The notes under the pieces: model-generated
What the model was told of the DNA's origin: nothing
Databases searched by the model: none
Seen by the model: the letters and a program-made list of their open reading frames with translations, nothing else
Shown here: piece after piece, positions 55,267 to 64,000 of the stretch
Layout: the number at the start of each line of letters is the position of its first letter
Numbering within the stretch: the stretch's first letter is position 1
DNA from: an uncultured Desulfovibrio sp.
GTDB lineage: Bacteria; Desulfobacterota; Desulfovibrionia; Desulfovibrionales; Desulfovibrionaceae
Assembly (NCBI GenBank): GCA_900547595.1
Contig: URHE01000004.1
Location: forward strand, 1-64,000
Direction: 5' to 3'
DNA: 64,000 nt
Made by a program: the position numbers and the translations under genes

Positions 55267-55698
55267 TCAGAACTGGCAGAGACGCTGTGCCGGAATGATG
55301 GTGAAATTGTGACGGTTGAGCAGGTCCACCGCCTCGTCCACCTTGTCAAAGCGGAAGATCATGACGGCGCGGCCCAGCTCCCGCTGCACAAAGGCATACA
55401 TATATTCCACATTGATACCGTTGCTGGAGACAAGTTGCAGCACGCTGTCCAGGCCACCGGGCTCGTCCGGCACCTCCACGGCGACGACGCTTGTGCGCCC
55501 GAGGGTGAAGCCTTTCTCCTTCAGCACGTTCTTCGCTTTTTCATGATCGCAGACGATCATTCGCAGGATGCCGAAATCCGACGTATCCGCCAGCGAAAGC
55601 GCGCGGATATTGATGCCGGCCTCGGCCAGGGTGTGGATCACCTCGGCAAGGCGCCCGGCGCGGTTTTCCAGAAAAACGGACAACTGTTCTGCCTTCAT
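55267..55698 (-). CDS. Double ACT-domain protein
   Basis: A 143-aa protein made of two ACT domains: residues 1-70 (QLSVFLENRAGRLAEVIHTL, AGINIRALSLADTSDFGI) and 71-143 (VVAVEVPDEPGGLDSVLQLV, NGINVEYMYAFV). Such proteins bind amino acids and often regulate amino-acid metabolism; related genes are sometimes labelled acetolactate synthase regulators, but no such partner is nearby. AAGGA lies eight bases before ATG 55698. It follows tatA by 27 bp. Confidence 0.88.
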   Translation of the reverse strand: MKAEQLSVFLENRAGRLAEVIHTLAEAGINIRALSLADTSDFGILRMIVCDHEKAKNVLKEKGFTLGRTSVVAVEVPDEPGGLDSVLQLVSSNGINVEYMYAFVQRELGRAVMIFRFDKVDEAVDLLNRHNFTIIPAQRLCQF

Positions 55699-55725
55699 GG
55701 CACAATCCTTTTGGGGTATCACAGG

Positions 55726-55932
55726 TTAGCCCTTGTGGGTATCGTCATGTCCCGCAGGGGCTTTCTTCTCCTGCGCCGTGATGTCGATTTCATCCGGCTC
55801 GGACGAGGCACGGCGGAAATTCCTGATGGCCCGGCCCAGTCCGCCGCCGATCTCCGGCAATTTCTTCGCGCCGAAGATCAGCAGGACAATGAGCAGGATA
55901 AGCAGAATCTGGTTGGGGCCGATACTGAACAT
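55726..55932 (-). CDS. tatA: Twin-arginine translocase subunit TatA/E
   Basis: A 68-aa protein with one membrane helix ([20 protein letters not shown]), the Phe-Gly hinge, an amphipathic helix ([12 protein letters not shown]) and an acidic-to-basic tail. It forms the pore of the Tat pathway, which exports folded cofactor proteins such as hydrogenases and dehydrogenases. No tatB or tatC is adjacent. GGAGG lies seven bases before the ATG. The 275 bp upstream contain nothing I can assign. Confidence 0.93.
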   Translation of the reverse strand: MFSIGPNQILLILLIVLLIFGAKKLPEIGGGLGRAIRNFRRASSEPDEIDITAQEKKAPAGHDDTHKG

Positions 55933-56207
55933 GCGGATGCCTCCGACGGGGTTTGCTGAAAGGACACTGCCTTTGCCCGCAAAGATACGGCGTCACCGCC
56001 CCGAGGTCAAGGCTCCCCCCTGTATTCCGCGGCATGTGCGCAGCGCGAAGCCCAAATGCCGCAACTGCGCCCGCGGGAGGATGCTCCCTCCGGAAATGCT
56101 CGCCTGCGGTGAGGGATCCATGCCGAAGCTTCCGGACAGTGCCGCTTCCGGACGCATCCCGGACAGGCGGACGCCGCCTCATGGCTCAAACAGTTCTCCG
56201 GCCTGCG

Positions 56208-57122
56208 TCAGCCTCTTCCCGATCTGCGGCTCTTGCGTGTCAGGGGCGCGGATGGCCTGTGCCGGGAGGCGTTGAGAGACATCTGTACCTTTTGGGGCGC
56301 ATTGGGATGCCGGAAGCCCGCTTCCAGCAGCCTGCGCGCGGCGGCATCCCGCCGTTCACGGCTTGAGGCGCCAAGCACCACCGCCAGGAGCTTCGTTCTG
56401 CCCCGCGTGGCCGTAACGACGAGATTGTAGCCGGAAGCGACCGTCCAGCCGGTTTTCAGCCCGTTGACCCCGTCCACGGTCCCCAGCAGGGCATTGGTGT
56501 TCCGCATGGTCATGCCCCGATGCAGAAAATAGCGCATGCCATGAAAACGCATGGCCCGGGGATGCGCCTTCAGATAGGCCCGGCAAAGCAGCATCATGTC
56601 CCGGGCGCTGGTTTTCTGCCCGGGTGCCGGAAGCCCGGTGGGATTTTTGAATACCGTGCGGGTGAGCCCCAGGCGCCTGGCCTTGCCGTTCATTTGGCGC
56701 ACAAAAGCGCGCGTGTCGCCGCCAACTTTGGCGGCCACGGCCATGGCCGCGTCGTTGCCCGAGACGACAGCCATGCCCGTGAGCAGGCGCACGAGGGGTA
56801 TCCTGTCCCCGGCGCAGAGATGCATGGAAGAGCCCCCCACTGCGGCGGCCCCGGAGCGGACGGGAATTTTCGTATCCAGCCGCAGGCGCTGCGCCTGTAC
56901 CGCGTCCAGCGCCAGATACATGGTCATGATCTTGGTCAGTGACGCGGGGGGGATGGCGGCATCGGCATTTTTCTCATAGAGGACGCGGCCGGTGCCGAGA
57001 TTGACGAGGATGGCGGAGCGCGCCGTCAGGCCGGATGCCGCCGCCATGGGGGGAAGCAAGGCCAGGCACAAAAGCAGCCCCCCGAGACAGCTGGCGGAAA
57101 AACGGCAAAAATACCGGCGCAT
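56208..57122 (-). CDS. D-alanyl-D-alanine carboxypeptidase (PBP5/6 family)
   Basis: A 304-aa periplasmic serine peptidase that trims the terminal D-Ala of peptidoglycan pentapeptides. A signal peptide precedes the mature start near ASGLTARSAILVN. Catalytic motifs are SLTK (with Ser and Lys), SGND and KTGWT. The protein stops soon after the peptidase domain with a basic tail (TRKSRRSGRG), so it lacks the C-terminal beta domain and membrane-anchor helix of E. coli PBP5. It may be soluble or bind the wall by charge. It starts seven bp after the PerM gene. Confidence 0.92.
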   Translation of the reverse strand: MRRYFCRFSASCLGGLLLCLALLPPMAAASGLTARSAILVNLGTGRVLYEKNADAAIPPASLTKIMTMYLALDAVQAQRLRLDTKIPVRSGAAAVGGSSMHLCAGDRIPLVRLLTGMAVVSGNDAAMAVAAKVGGDTRAFVRQMNGKARRLGLTRTVFKNPTGLPAPGQKTSARDMMLLCRAYLKAHPRAMRFHGMRYFLHRGMTMRNTNALLGTVDGVNGLKTGWTVASGYNLVVTATRGRTKLLAVVLGASSRERRDAAARRLLEAGFRHPNAPQKVQMSLNASRHRPSAPLTRKSRRSGRG

Positions 57123-57129
57123 GGACTCT

Positions 57130-58236
57130 TCAGACCTGTGGCCGGTAGTAGCGGTTGCCTTCCTCCACTGCCTGCATCGCAAAGGCCAGGATGACCGGTC
57201 CGGCGATGAGGCCGACCGGCCCGAACGTGCTCAGACCACAGAGGATGGCGAGGATAAGGACCAGAAACGGCGCCCTGATGCCCTGGCGGAGAAAGAACGG
57301 CCGCAACACATTGTCCACCCCCGCCACAGCCAGAGTGCCCCAGAGCGCCAGCCCGACAGCCGCCATGGTTTTGCCGCTGAACCAGAGGGAAATGCAGAGC
57401 GGCCCCCAGACAAGGGCCGTCCCGACCACGGGGATGGGCGCGACCAGGGTCGCCAGCATGCCCCAGAATGCGGGCTGGTTGACGCCGGCCACGGCAAAAC
57501 CGATGCCGCACAGCGCGCCCTGCGCCAGGGCCACAAGGACGATGCCGAGCATGATGGCCTTGAGCGCGCGGTGGATGGTTGAGATGAACCGGTCCAGAAT
57601 GCCGTGGGGAATGTGAAAAATGCGGCATGTCACCTTGCGGATGCGTCGGGAATAGATGGTGAACAGCACCGTAAGCGTGAAAAAGAGAAAGGTCGTCCAG
57701 AATACGGTCATGGTGCCGCCCACAAAGCCGAAACTCCGGCTCACGAGCATGCTCACGGCATCGCTGAACAGGGTGTCGAGGTTGACGATGGCTTCATTGA
57801 GGGCCCTCTCGATACTCGGATATTCCGCCAGACTGCGGCGCACGGCGTGAAAATACTCCAGCCAGTGCGGCGGAAGCTGAAAATTGTTGGCCTGAAGCTC
57901 CCGCAGGCGGGCAAGACCGGCAACCGCCTGCGGCGAGACAAGGAGCACCAGAACGGCCACGGGAATCAGAAGGGAAGAGATGATGACCGCCACATAACCG
58001 CCAATGGGCACATAGCTGGACAGGGCAAGAAGCAGCCGCTGGCGCCGGGAATCCGGGAAATCATGTTCCAGATGTTTGCGCCAGATGCCGGTTTCCCGCC
58101 GGAGACGGCGGTAGAGCGGCAGCGTCAGGCAAGAAAAACAGGCGGCCATGAAGATGGTGATGGGGTTGGGCCAGAGAAGCATATACAGCGCCAGCGCGGC
58201 CAGAAGGTAGAGCAGGCGCGGCAGGGAGAGAAACAT
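57130..58236 (-). CDS. AI-2E/PerM-family membrane protein
   Basis: A 368-aa membrane protein with about eight helices and the family's order: an N-terminal pair (LLYLLAALALYMLL), a soluble middle segment (PPHWLEYFHAVRRSLAEYPS), and the conserved C-terminal part PAFWGMLATLVAPIPVVGTALVWGP and DNVLRPFFLRQGIRAPFLVL. Members include the putative AI-2 exporter TqsA and Na+/H+ antiporters, so the substrate is open. ATG 58236 has AAGGA six bases away; ATG 58242 abuts that site. The downstream carboxypeptidase gene is close enough for one transcript. Confidence 0.88.
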   Translation of the reverse strand: MFLSLPRLLYLLAALALYMLLWPNPITIFMAACFSCLTLPLYRRLRRETGIWRKHLEHDFPDSRRQRLLLALSSYVPIGGYVAVIISSLLIPVAVLVLLVSPQAVAGLARLRELQANNFQLPPHWLEYFHAVRRSLAEYPSIERALNEAIVNLDTLFSDAVSMLVSRSFGFVGGTMTVFWTTFLFFTLTVLFTIYSRRIRKVTCRIFHIPHGILDRFISTIHRALKAIMLGIVLVALAQGALCGIGFAVAGVNQPAFWGMLATLVAPIPVVGTALVWGPLCISLWFSGKTMAAVGLALWGTLAVAGVDNVLRPFFLRQGIRAPFLVLILAILCGLSTFGPVGLIAGPVILAFAMQAVEEGNRYYRPQV

Positions 58237-58412
58237 AGGCATTCCTTGGAAGGATATATGAAGAACGGCGGAACCGCTCCGGAGCGGAAGCGCCGCCGAG
58301 GGCGGCACCGGGGCTGGAGAAAGGTACGGCATGCCCCGTTTTCCACCGAGAATGGAAGAATCTACCAGCCTTGGCCCTGTCTGCCAAGTGCCTGCCCAGG
58401 TGCCGGATGCCA

Positions 58413-61355
58413 TCAGGAAGCGCAGAGGGACGCGCAGGGACACCAGCGGCAATGGACATCCGGACGGCCCTCAAACCTGGGGGAGCGCTCCATGTGCCGA
58501 AGCAGGAGTGCAAGCGCCACACCGCAGCCGGAGCGGGCGGCCTTCAGTTCCTCGCCCGCAAGACCGTCAAAAAGCGGGTGTTCTTCGCCCTTGCAGCGAA
58601 GCTCCACCAGGGCGGCATCCCCCACGGCATCCCCCTCCCGCGTTTCCAGCATGGCCACATAGGCCGGAAGCTGCATGCTTGGCAGCCGCTCGCGCAGGGC
58701 TTCAAAACCCGTTTCCAGACGCGCCAGCGTGTCCGCATCCGGAAGCCCGCGGGGTCCCGTGCTGTCGGCCAGCGCGCAGACAGCGGCGGCTTCGGCGAAG
58801 AAGGCGCTGTCGCCCCAGAGGGTGTAATCATGTTTCCTGATGCCGCCGGTCTTGTAATCCAGCACATGCAACAGGCCATCACGGCGATCGATGCGGTCAA
58901 GGATGCCGGTGAAGGAATAGGGGCGTCCCGCCAGGGAAAGCCGGGCATCGATGCGTTGTTCCAGGGCGACGATGCGGGTCTCCTCGGGCTGGTGTTCAAG
59001 AAACTCCCGCAGGCGCACGGGAACCGCGGCTTCAAGCATGAGGCACGCATCCGCAGGGAGCAGATCGCGCAGCCGCGCCTCGTCAAAGGCTTCTTGAAAA
59101 CAGGCAAGGGCCCTGTCCTGCGTGATGTCGCCCCTGCATACCTTTTTGCCGAGATACGGCGCATACAGCGCGCGCAAGGCGGCGTGAAGGCAGGTGCCCA
59201 CGGCGGCGGGGTCATCGCCTTCATTCACTTCCTGCCGGGGCCTGAGGCGGCACAGGTTTTCCCAGACAAAACGCAGGGGACAGCGCAGATAGACATCAAG
59301 CCTGCTGGCGGAGAGCGGTCGCCGCAAAAAGGCGGCCATGGCCGCGTCCAGCTGCGGCGTGCGAAGCAGGGACCTGGCTTCTCCGGGCGACTGGCGCACT
59401 TCGCAGGTTGCCACGCGCAGGGGGGGCGCTCCCGGCACCAGCAGGCTGTTATTTTGTTGCTCAACATCCCAGAGAAGTTCTTCCACAAAACGGCTGCGGA
59501 GCTTTTTGCCGTCAAAAAGCGCGGAGTGGCTCACCCCTTCCTGCCAGTAAAAATACGCTTCGCGGGCACCCGCGCAAAGCCTGCGCAGCGTATATGCCGC
59601 CACGCGTTCACGGCGGCGCGCGTCCGGCAGGCCAAGCACCGCGCGGAGAGAATCCGGCAGAAGCGCATCCTGACCGGGGTTGCCGGGCAACACATCGTCT
59701 GTCGCGTCCACGATGAACACCCGGTCAAAATGCAGCAGGCGCGTTTCAAGCATGCCCAGCACCTGGACACCCACAAGAGGATCCGCCTCAAAGGGAATGC
59801 GTTCGCGCTCCAGCAACTGACGGGCAAGGCCATACAGCAGTGACGGTGGAAAAACTTCGGACGCCAGGGCATTTTGCCGCAACTGCGGCGCCACATGCCG
59901 CATGAGCCGGAACAGCGCTTCCGCATCCAGGGGAAAACGGCGCCAGATGTCGCCGCCATGCGCAGTCAGAAAACCATGGATATTGCCAAGCCATGTCCCG
60001 AGCCCGGCGGTGGTCTCCACACCGTCGAGGGCGTCAATGACCACGGCAACGCACCGCTCCAGAAGGGCGGCGAGGGGCGGCGGCAACTGCTGCCGGCAGT
60101 CGGCAACGCAGGCGGGAAGGTCCACATATCTGCTTCCCTGGCGGATGAGCGTCTCCAAACGGCGCAGGCCGTCGCGCAAGACGAGGGTTTCTCCCTCCTC
60201 CGTCCGGGTCTGGAGCATGTTCAGGTAGGGATGCCGCAGGACATGGAGCAGGGCGCGCCAGTGATACCGGCCATCTCCGGCGCGGCTTTCCTCCAGCCGG
60301 AAGAGGGCATCCACAAGACGAAACAGCGGCGAACGCGCAAGTGGATACCCCATGGAAACATTGACGTCCTTTTCCGGCAAATGGTGCAACACCGGCATGA
60401 GCAGTGCGCTGTCCGTCAGGACGACCGCCGTGGAGGCTGCGCCGCCGCGTCCCAGGTCTGTGCCGAGGGCCTCCAGTTGCGAATGGAGGTCATACCCGGC
60501 GAAAAATTCCAGATGCGGCTTGTGGCGCGCCTCATTTTCAGAAAGGGGAACCGCCGCTTCCGCGCGCGCGCGCCAGCGGCGCATCCAGGCGGCCTGTTCC
60601 GCGCAGGACCAGTGCGGGCCCCCGGCTTCCAGCAGGCCGGGATCGGTATGCAGACAAATCCTGGCCCCGGCCCGCCACAGGGACCGGAGCAGCGTCTCTT
60701 CCGTCCCGCTCAGAACGGAAAATCCGGCGATGAATACGGGGCGATCCTCGGCGGGCAGCAGAAGCGGCGGGATTTCGGAGGCTCCCCGCGCGGCCAGAAA
60801 CTGTTCAAGGCCGGGGGTCGTCCAGCCGCGTTCCTCCAGCAGCTGGCGCCATGCGCGGCCTATCCTGCCCATCGCTCCCAGCAGGGCGGCGGCAGGTGCC
60901 GTCACTTCGCCTTCCAGATGGGCCAGGTCCGCGGGCTCCAGCCCATGGGTGAACATTTCTTCCAGAAGCGCCGCCAGACGCAGGCCCCACGGCAGGAAAC
61001 GGGCCATGTCCATGCGCGCGAAACGCGCCTCAAGGGCGGTGTCCTCCCGGGCGAGGTCGCGCACGCATTCGTGCAGAAGCGCCCCCTGATCCAGAGGATT
61101 GGCGAGGATTTTCGCCCGGCCGCCCATTCCGGCGCGCCACAGCGCGACCAGCTCGCTGAAAGGGAGCGTCCTGGGCAAAAGACCATGATAGCCCTGTTCC
61201 GCGAATATCCGCACGATATAGCGCCAGGGACGCTGGTGGGGAACCACGATGAGGGCATTGCCCGGACGGCCGCCGCTCAGTCGCTCCACGGCAGCCGCAA
61301 GGTCCGGCAGAAAGGGGCGCTGCCAGGGAAAGATGAGGAACGGGTGCATGCTCAT
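58413..61355 (-). CDS. addB: AddB-type nuclease/helicase-like subunit
   Basis: A 980-aa subunit of an AddAB double-strand-break repair complex that processes DNA ends for RecA. The helicase-like part lacks a clear Walker A; the corresponding strand reads NALIVVPHQRPWRYIV. The C-terminal PD-(D/E)XK nuclease has the catalytic VLDYKTGG near residue 850 and an iron-sulfur staple: CPLRF upstream and CRWCPCASLC at the end (CX2CX5C). ATG 61355 overlaps the addA stop (ATGA), with GGAGG upstream. Both AddA and AddB keep nuclease motifs, as in Bacillus-type complexes. Confidence 0.88.
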   Translation of the reverse strand: MSMHPFLIFPWQRPFLPDLAAAVERLSGGRPGNALIVVPHQRPWRYIVRIFAEQGYHGLLPRTLPFSELVALWRAGMGGRAKILANPLDQGALLHECVRDLAREDTALEARFARMDMARFLPWGLRLAALLEEMFTHGLEPADLAHLEGEVTAPAAALLGAMGRIGRAWRQLLEERGWTTPGLEQFLAARGASEIPPLLLPAEDRPVFIAGFSVLSGTEETLLRSLWRAGARICLHTDPGLLEAGGPHWSCAEQAAWMRRWRARAEAAVPLSENEARHKPHLEFFAGYDLHSQLEALGTDLGRGGAASTAVVLTDSALLMPVLHHLPEKDVNVSMGYPLARSPLFRLVDALFRLEESRAGDGRYHWRALLHVLRHPYLNMLQTRTEEGETLVLRDGLRRLETLIRQGSRYVDLPACVADCRQQLPPPLAALLERCVAVVIDALDGVETTAGLGTWLGNIHGFLTAHGGDIWRRFPLDAEALFRLMRHVAPQLRQNALASEVFPPSLLYGLARQLLERERIPFEADPLVGVQVLGMLETRLLHFDRVFIVDATDDVLPGNPGQDALLPDSLRAVLGLPDARRRERVAAYTLRRLCAGAREAYFYWQEGVSHSALFDGKKLRSRFVEELLWDVEQQNNSLLVPGAPPLRVATCEVRQSPGEARSLLRTPQLDAAMAAFLRRPLSASRLDVYLRCPLRFVWENLCRLRPRQEVNEGDDPAAVGTCLHAALRALYAPYLGKKVCRGDITQDRALACFQEAFDEARLRDLLPADACLMLEAAVPVRLREFLEHQPEETRIVALEQRIDARLSLAGRPYSFTGILDRIDRRDGLLHVLDYKTGGIRKHDYTLWGDSAFFAEAAAVCALADSTGPRGLPDADTLARLETGFEALRERLPSMQLPAYVAMLETREGDAVGDAALVELRCKGEEHPLFDGLAGEELKAARSGCGVALALLLRHMERSPRFEGRPDVHCRWCPCASLCAS

Positions 61356-64000
61356 GGGCGCCCTCCGCCATCCACCGGAACGGCGGGCGCCCCGCATGGC
61401 GGAAGCAGCGCGGCACAATCCGGCACGAGCTCCGAAAGCGACGCGCGCGTCACCAGCTGAAAACGCTTGAGGTCAAGATAGACCAGAAGCCCGCGAATTT
61501 CTCCGCGGTCCGCCCCCTGCAAATTCTCCATATAACGGCGGACCTGACGCGCATGCCCGGGGTCCGGCCGGCCGCTCTTGTAATCAATGATCAGCGTTCC
61601 CCAGGGTTCGCGCACCAGCAGGTCGAGCCGGAGCAGGCTGCCATCCGCCGCCAGCAGTGGCTGCTCCGGACGTCCGCGCGAAAGCCAGTCTGCGGCCTGG
61701 GGCAGCGCGGCGAACCAGGCAAGCGCGTCAACAAGGCCGGTCCGGAACGCGGTATCCGCCGGGGGGGGCACTTCGCTGCGCGCAAGGGCGTCGTCCACGG
61801 CGGCTTCGGCATCCCGGCGGGCGTTTCCGGAACAGCACAGGCGCTCAAGACATCCATGGAGGAGCGTACCGCGATCTTCCGGCCGAAATATCTCCGCAGA
61901 GACCGGATTGCGGAAAATCCTCAGCCGGGGCAGCCACTGCATGGGCCGCCAGGCTTCAACGCTCTCTTCCGGCATGGGGGCGTTACCGTCCTCAGGGGAG
62001 GCGGCGGGGGAAGCGGCACACGGAGTGGGGGGAGCCGCGCGTTCCGGGGCTTCGGCGTCCCCGGGGCCGTTCCCTGCCGCACCGGGGCGCACCGGCGCCC
62101 CGGGCGGAACGCCAAGCGCGAACGGGGGGGCCAATTCCGCGCGATCCCACAGGGAATCCAGTGTTTTGCCGAGTGAGGCAAGTTTCTCCAGAGCAGGCGT
62201 GCCGGTACGAAAAATATGCAGTTCGTCCCTGGCGCGGGTGAATGCCACATAGAGCAGGTTCAGCGCTTCGCACGCCTGCGCCGCCAGGTGTTCGTAATGG
62301 CTGGCGCCGCAGACCCTCCCGCCGGGCACGGCCAGTCGCAAGCCCTCATATTCGATCACTTCCGGATGCCGGGACGGACGGATGGTAAAACTCGTCCACG
62401 GCACGATCACGCAGGGCGCGGCAAGTCCCTTGGCCTTGTGGATGGTCATGACGCGCACGGCATCCATACCGTTGGGCATGGGCGCCTTTTCCTCTCCTCC
62501 ATGACTGCGCCAGTGTTCAAGAAAAGCCCCCAAGGAGGCGAATCCCTTCGCCTCGGCGTATTGCAGGACTTCGAGAAAACGGCGCAGAAAGGTTCGCTCC
62601 GCCGGAAAGCGCGTTTCCGCATCCAGGCGCAGCAGCCATTCCCGCGTGGCGTCATAGGGCGTAAGCAGGACGGACTGCGCATGGAACGGCGCGAATACCC
62701 GTTCCCATATGTCGGGCCATGCGCGCCTGAATCTCTGGAATAACGGCCCTGTGCCCGCTTCCGCGCACCAGTCGTGAAGTTCTTCCCACAGTATCCCGCC
62801 GGCCAGAGGATGGCCGAGGACGAGCGATCCCGTGAGCGTGGTCCAGAACGCGACATCGTCCTCCGGCGTGTCCAGAAAATCGAGAAAGGCCACGATCTGC
62901 GTGATGAGCGGATGCTCGGAAAGCAGCAGGCTGTTTTCCGTGATGACGGGAATGCCTTCGCGAACAAGAGCCTCGGCCACGAGCCGGCCGTTCTCATTGC
63001 TCCGCACAAGGACAAGGATGTCCGAAAGGGGGCGGCGCGGCATGATGTCCTCGCGCAAGAGTTCGCAAAGCCGGCGAAGGACGGCTTCGCGCAGTTCGTC
63101 CGCACATGAGGCGTCAATGCGCTCCGCATGGACGAAACCGCCGCTGTTTTCCCCATGGGGGGGGCATTTCTGGGCGGCCCCGGCAAAGGCTCCACAGAGG
63201 CGCCGCACCGCGGCGTCCATTTGCGGCGGCGGCATGTCCGGCACAAGCGCCCCCAGTATCTCCCGCGCGCACTCCTCCTGCGCCAGGGAAGAAAAAACGC
63301 TGTTATTATGCGCCACGATCCGTTCCCGGCTGCGATGGTTGTAGGGCAGTTCCCATGTGCTGGAACGGGTCAGCCGGGTAAGCTCCCCATCTTTCAGGAC
63401 GGCATTGAACAGGGCCGGATCGCCGCCCCGCCAGCTGTAGATGGATTGCTTGACATCCCCCACCCAGGTGAGGGAACCGCCGCGCGCAAGGGCGTCCGCA
63501 ACGAGGGGGCGCAGGGTTTGCCACTGTTCGCGGCTCGTGTCCTGAAATTCGTCCACAAGAAAATGCGTGAGCCGGGAACCGAGCCTGCAAAGCGCATCCG
63601 GAACGCCATGGTCGCCGGAAAGCGAATCCGCTGCCCAGCGGGGGATGAGGACTCCGGGTATCCAGCCTTCCTGTTCCCGATTGAGGAGGAACGCCTCCAC
63701 AAGCGTTTGCGCCAGACGGACAAACGGGAGCAGCCCAAGCGCGGGGAGCAGGCGCTCACGGCATTCCCGGCAGTGGCGCGCCGCTTCGACAAAATGCGCG
63801 TGCGCATTCACCACGGAAGCGGGCACCGGACATTTTTTAAGAAAGAGCGCCGCGGCATCCTCTGTGGCGGCGGTACGCGAGCCACAGCTTTCAAAACTCC
63901 CGGCGGCAATGGCCGAAACGACGTTCCTGGCGGGTTTTTTCCAGGTAATCCCCGCGGCCCCGGCCACGTCAAGGAACTGTCGCGCCGCCGCGCACGCTGC
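61352..64000 (-). CDS. addA: AddA-type UvrD-like helicase/nuclease, N-terminus beyond window
   Basis: The frame is open from the window edge for 883 codons to a TGA at 61352, so the N-terminal part, including Walker A, is missing. Superfamily 1 helicase motifs are visible: FLVDEFQDTSREQW (motif II), TWVGDVKQSIYSWRGG (motif III), VRVMTIHKAKGLAAPCV (motif V) and LLYVAFTRARDELHI (motif VI). The C-terminal RecB-type nuclease has LIIDYKSGRP. The linker between them is Pro/Ala-rich. It is translationally coupled to addB. Confidence 0.92.
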   Translation of the reverse strand, partial: AACAAARQFLDVAGAAGITWKKPARNVVSAIAAGSFESCGSRTAATEDAAALFLKKCPVPASVVNAHAHFVEAARHCRECRERLLPALGLLPFVRLAQTLVEAFLLNREQEGWIPGVLIPRWAADSLSGDHGVPDALCRLGSRLTHFLVDEFQDTSREQWQTLRPLVADALARGGSLTWVGDVKQSIYSWRGGDPALFNAVLKDGELTRLTRSSTWELPYNHRSRERIVAHNNSVFSSLAQEECAREILGALVPDMPPPQMDAAVRRLCGAFAGAAQKCPPHGENSGGFVHAERIDASCADELREAVLRRLCELLREDIMPRRPLSDILVLVRSNENGRLVAEALVREGIPVITENSLLLSEHPLITQIVAFLDFLDTPEDDVAFWTTLTGSLVLGHPLAGGILWEELHDWCAEAGTGPLFQRFRRAWPDIWERVFAPFHAQSVLLTPYDATREWLLRLDAETRFPAERTFLRRFLEVLQYAEAKGFASLGAFLEHWRSHGGEEKAPMPNGMDAVRVMTIHKAKGLAAPCVIVPWTSFTIRPSRHPEVIEYEGLRLAVPGGRVCGASHYEHLAAQACEALNLLYVAFTRARDELHIFRTGTPALEKLASLGKTLDSLWDRAELAPPFALGVPPGAPVRPGAAGNGPGDAEAPERAAPPTPCAASPAASPEDGNAPMPEESVEAWRPMQWLPRLRIFRNPVSAEIFRPEDRGTLLHGCLERLCCSGNARRDAEAAVDDALARSEVPPPADTAFRTGLVDALAWFAALPQAADWLSRGRPEQPLLAADGSLLRLDLLVREPWGTLIIDYKSGRPDPGHARQVRRYMENLQGADRGEIRGLLVYLDLKRFQLVTRASLSELVPDCAALLPPCGAPAVPVDGGGRP

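Overview
The window is about 64 kb of GC-rich bacterial chromosome that is nearly all core genome. Several features point to a Desulfovibrio-like sulfate reducer (Desulfovibrionaceae): a CbiK-type sirohydrochlorin cobaltochelatase, the futalosine menaquinone pathway (mqnA, C, D, E), a TRAP dicarboxylate-type uptake system, the ftsH-folP-cdaA-cdaR-glmM gene order, a cbpA-cbpM-clpB chaperone cluster and AddAB recombination enzymes. This assignment rests on gene content and order; no rRNA is present. I found 50 protein genes (two cut by the window edges) and two tRNAs. I saw no insertion sequence, prophage or CRISPR array.

Layout. Positions 1-1300 are the only clearly foreign-looking stretch: an AT-richer UPF0174 (YaaW-type) gene, two small palindromes before it, a possible gene remnant, then tRNA-Lys(CTT) with its 3' end facing this stretch. 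From 1.4 to 6 kb come a DsbD-type thiol reductase, CheW behind a flagellar-type promoter, and a protein joining a degenerate receiver domain to TPR-like helices. From 5.9 to 10.1 kb, on the minus strand, an AEC carrier and the three TRAP subunits look like one transcription unit. From 10.5 to 14.2 kb, efp, ftsK and lolA run together on the minus strand. EngB and a MATE exporter follow, then the menaquinone cluster: mqnD (minus strand, with the MATE gene) divergent from mqnE-mqnC-mqnA. From 20.9 to 26.4 kb lie a thioredoxin-fold lipoprotein with cbiK, rfbD with a DUF3179 protein, and gdhA.

From 26.5 to 35.1 kb, tRNA-Arg(CCT) is followed by a minus-strand series: xerD, a DHH/CBS/tRNA nucleotidyltransferase fusion, a HIT hydrolase, a LapA-like membrane protein, mutS and a DUF1992 protein. 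folK and a YHS-type membrane protein lie on the plus strand at 35-36 kb. From 36.3 to 42.4 kb, ftsH-folP-cdaA-cdaR-glmM join membrane proteolysis, folate synthesis, cyclic di-AMP signalling and peptidoglycan precursor supply. LysS and a small exported protein precede relA/spoT and the Sec genes yajC-secD-secF (45-51 kb). A stress cluster (cbpA, cbpM, clpB) covers 51-55 kb. The rest is on the minus strand: an ACT-domain protein, tatA, a PBP5-family peptidase, an AI-2E/PerM-type membrane protein, addB and the 3' part of addA.

I found no obviously new multi-gene system. The points most worth a second look are the ftsK reading frame, which has no normal start codon before its first membrane helix; a receiver-like domain lacking its phospho-acceptor next to CheW; the island-like edge at tRNA-Lys; a 37-bp palindromic intergenic repeat present at least twice; and a thioredoxin-fold lipoprotein without its CXXC. 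Promoter and operator calls are by eye against the -35/-10 consensus and are predictions.
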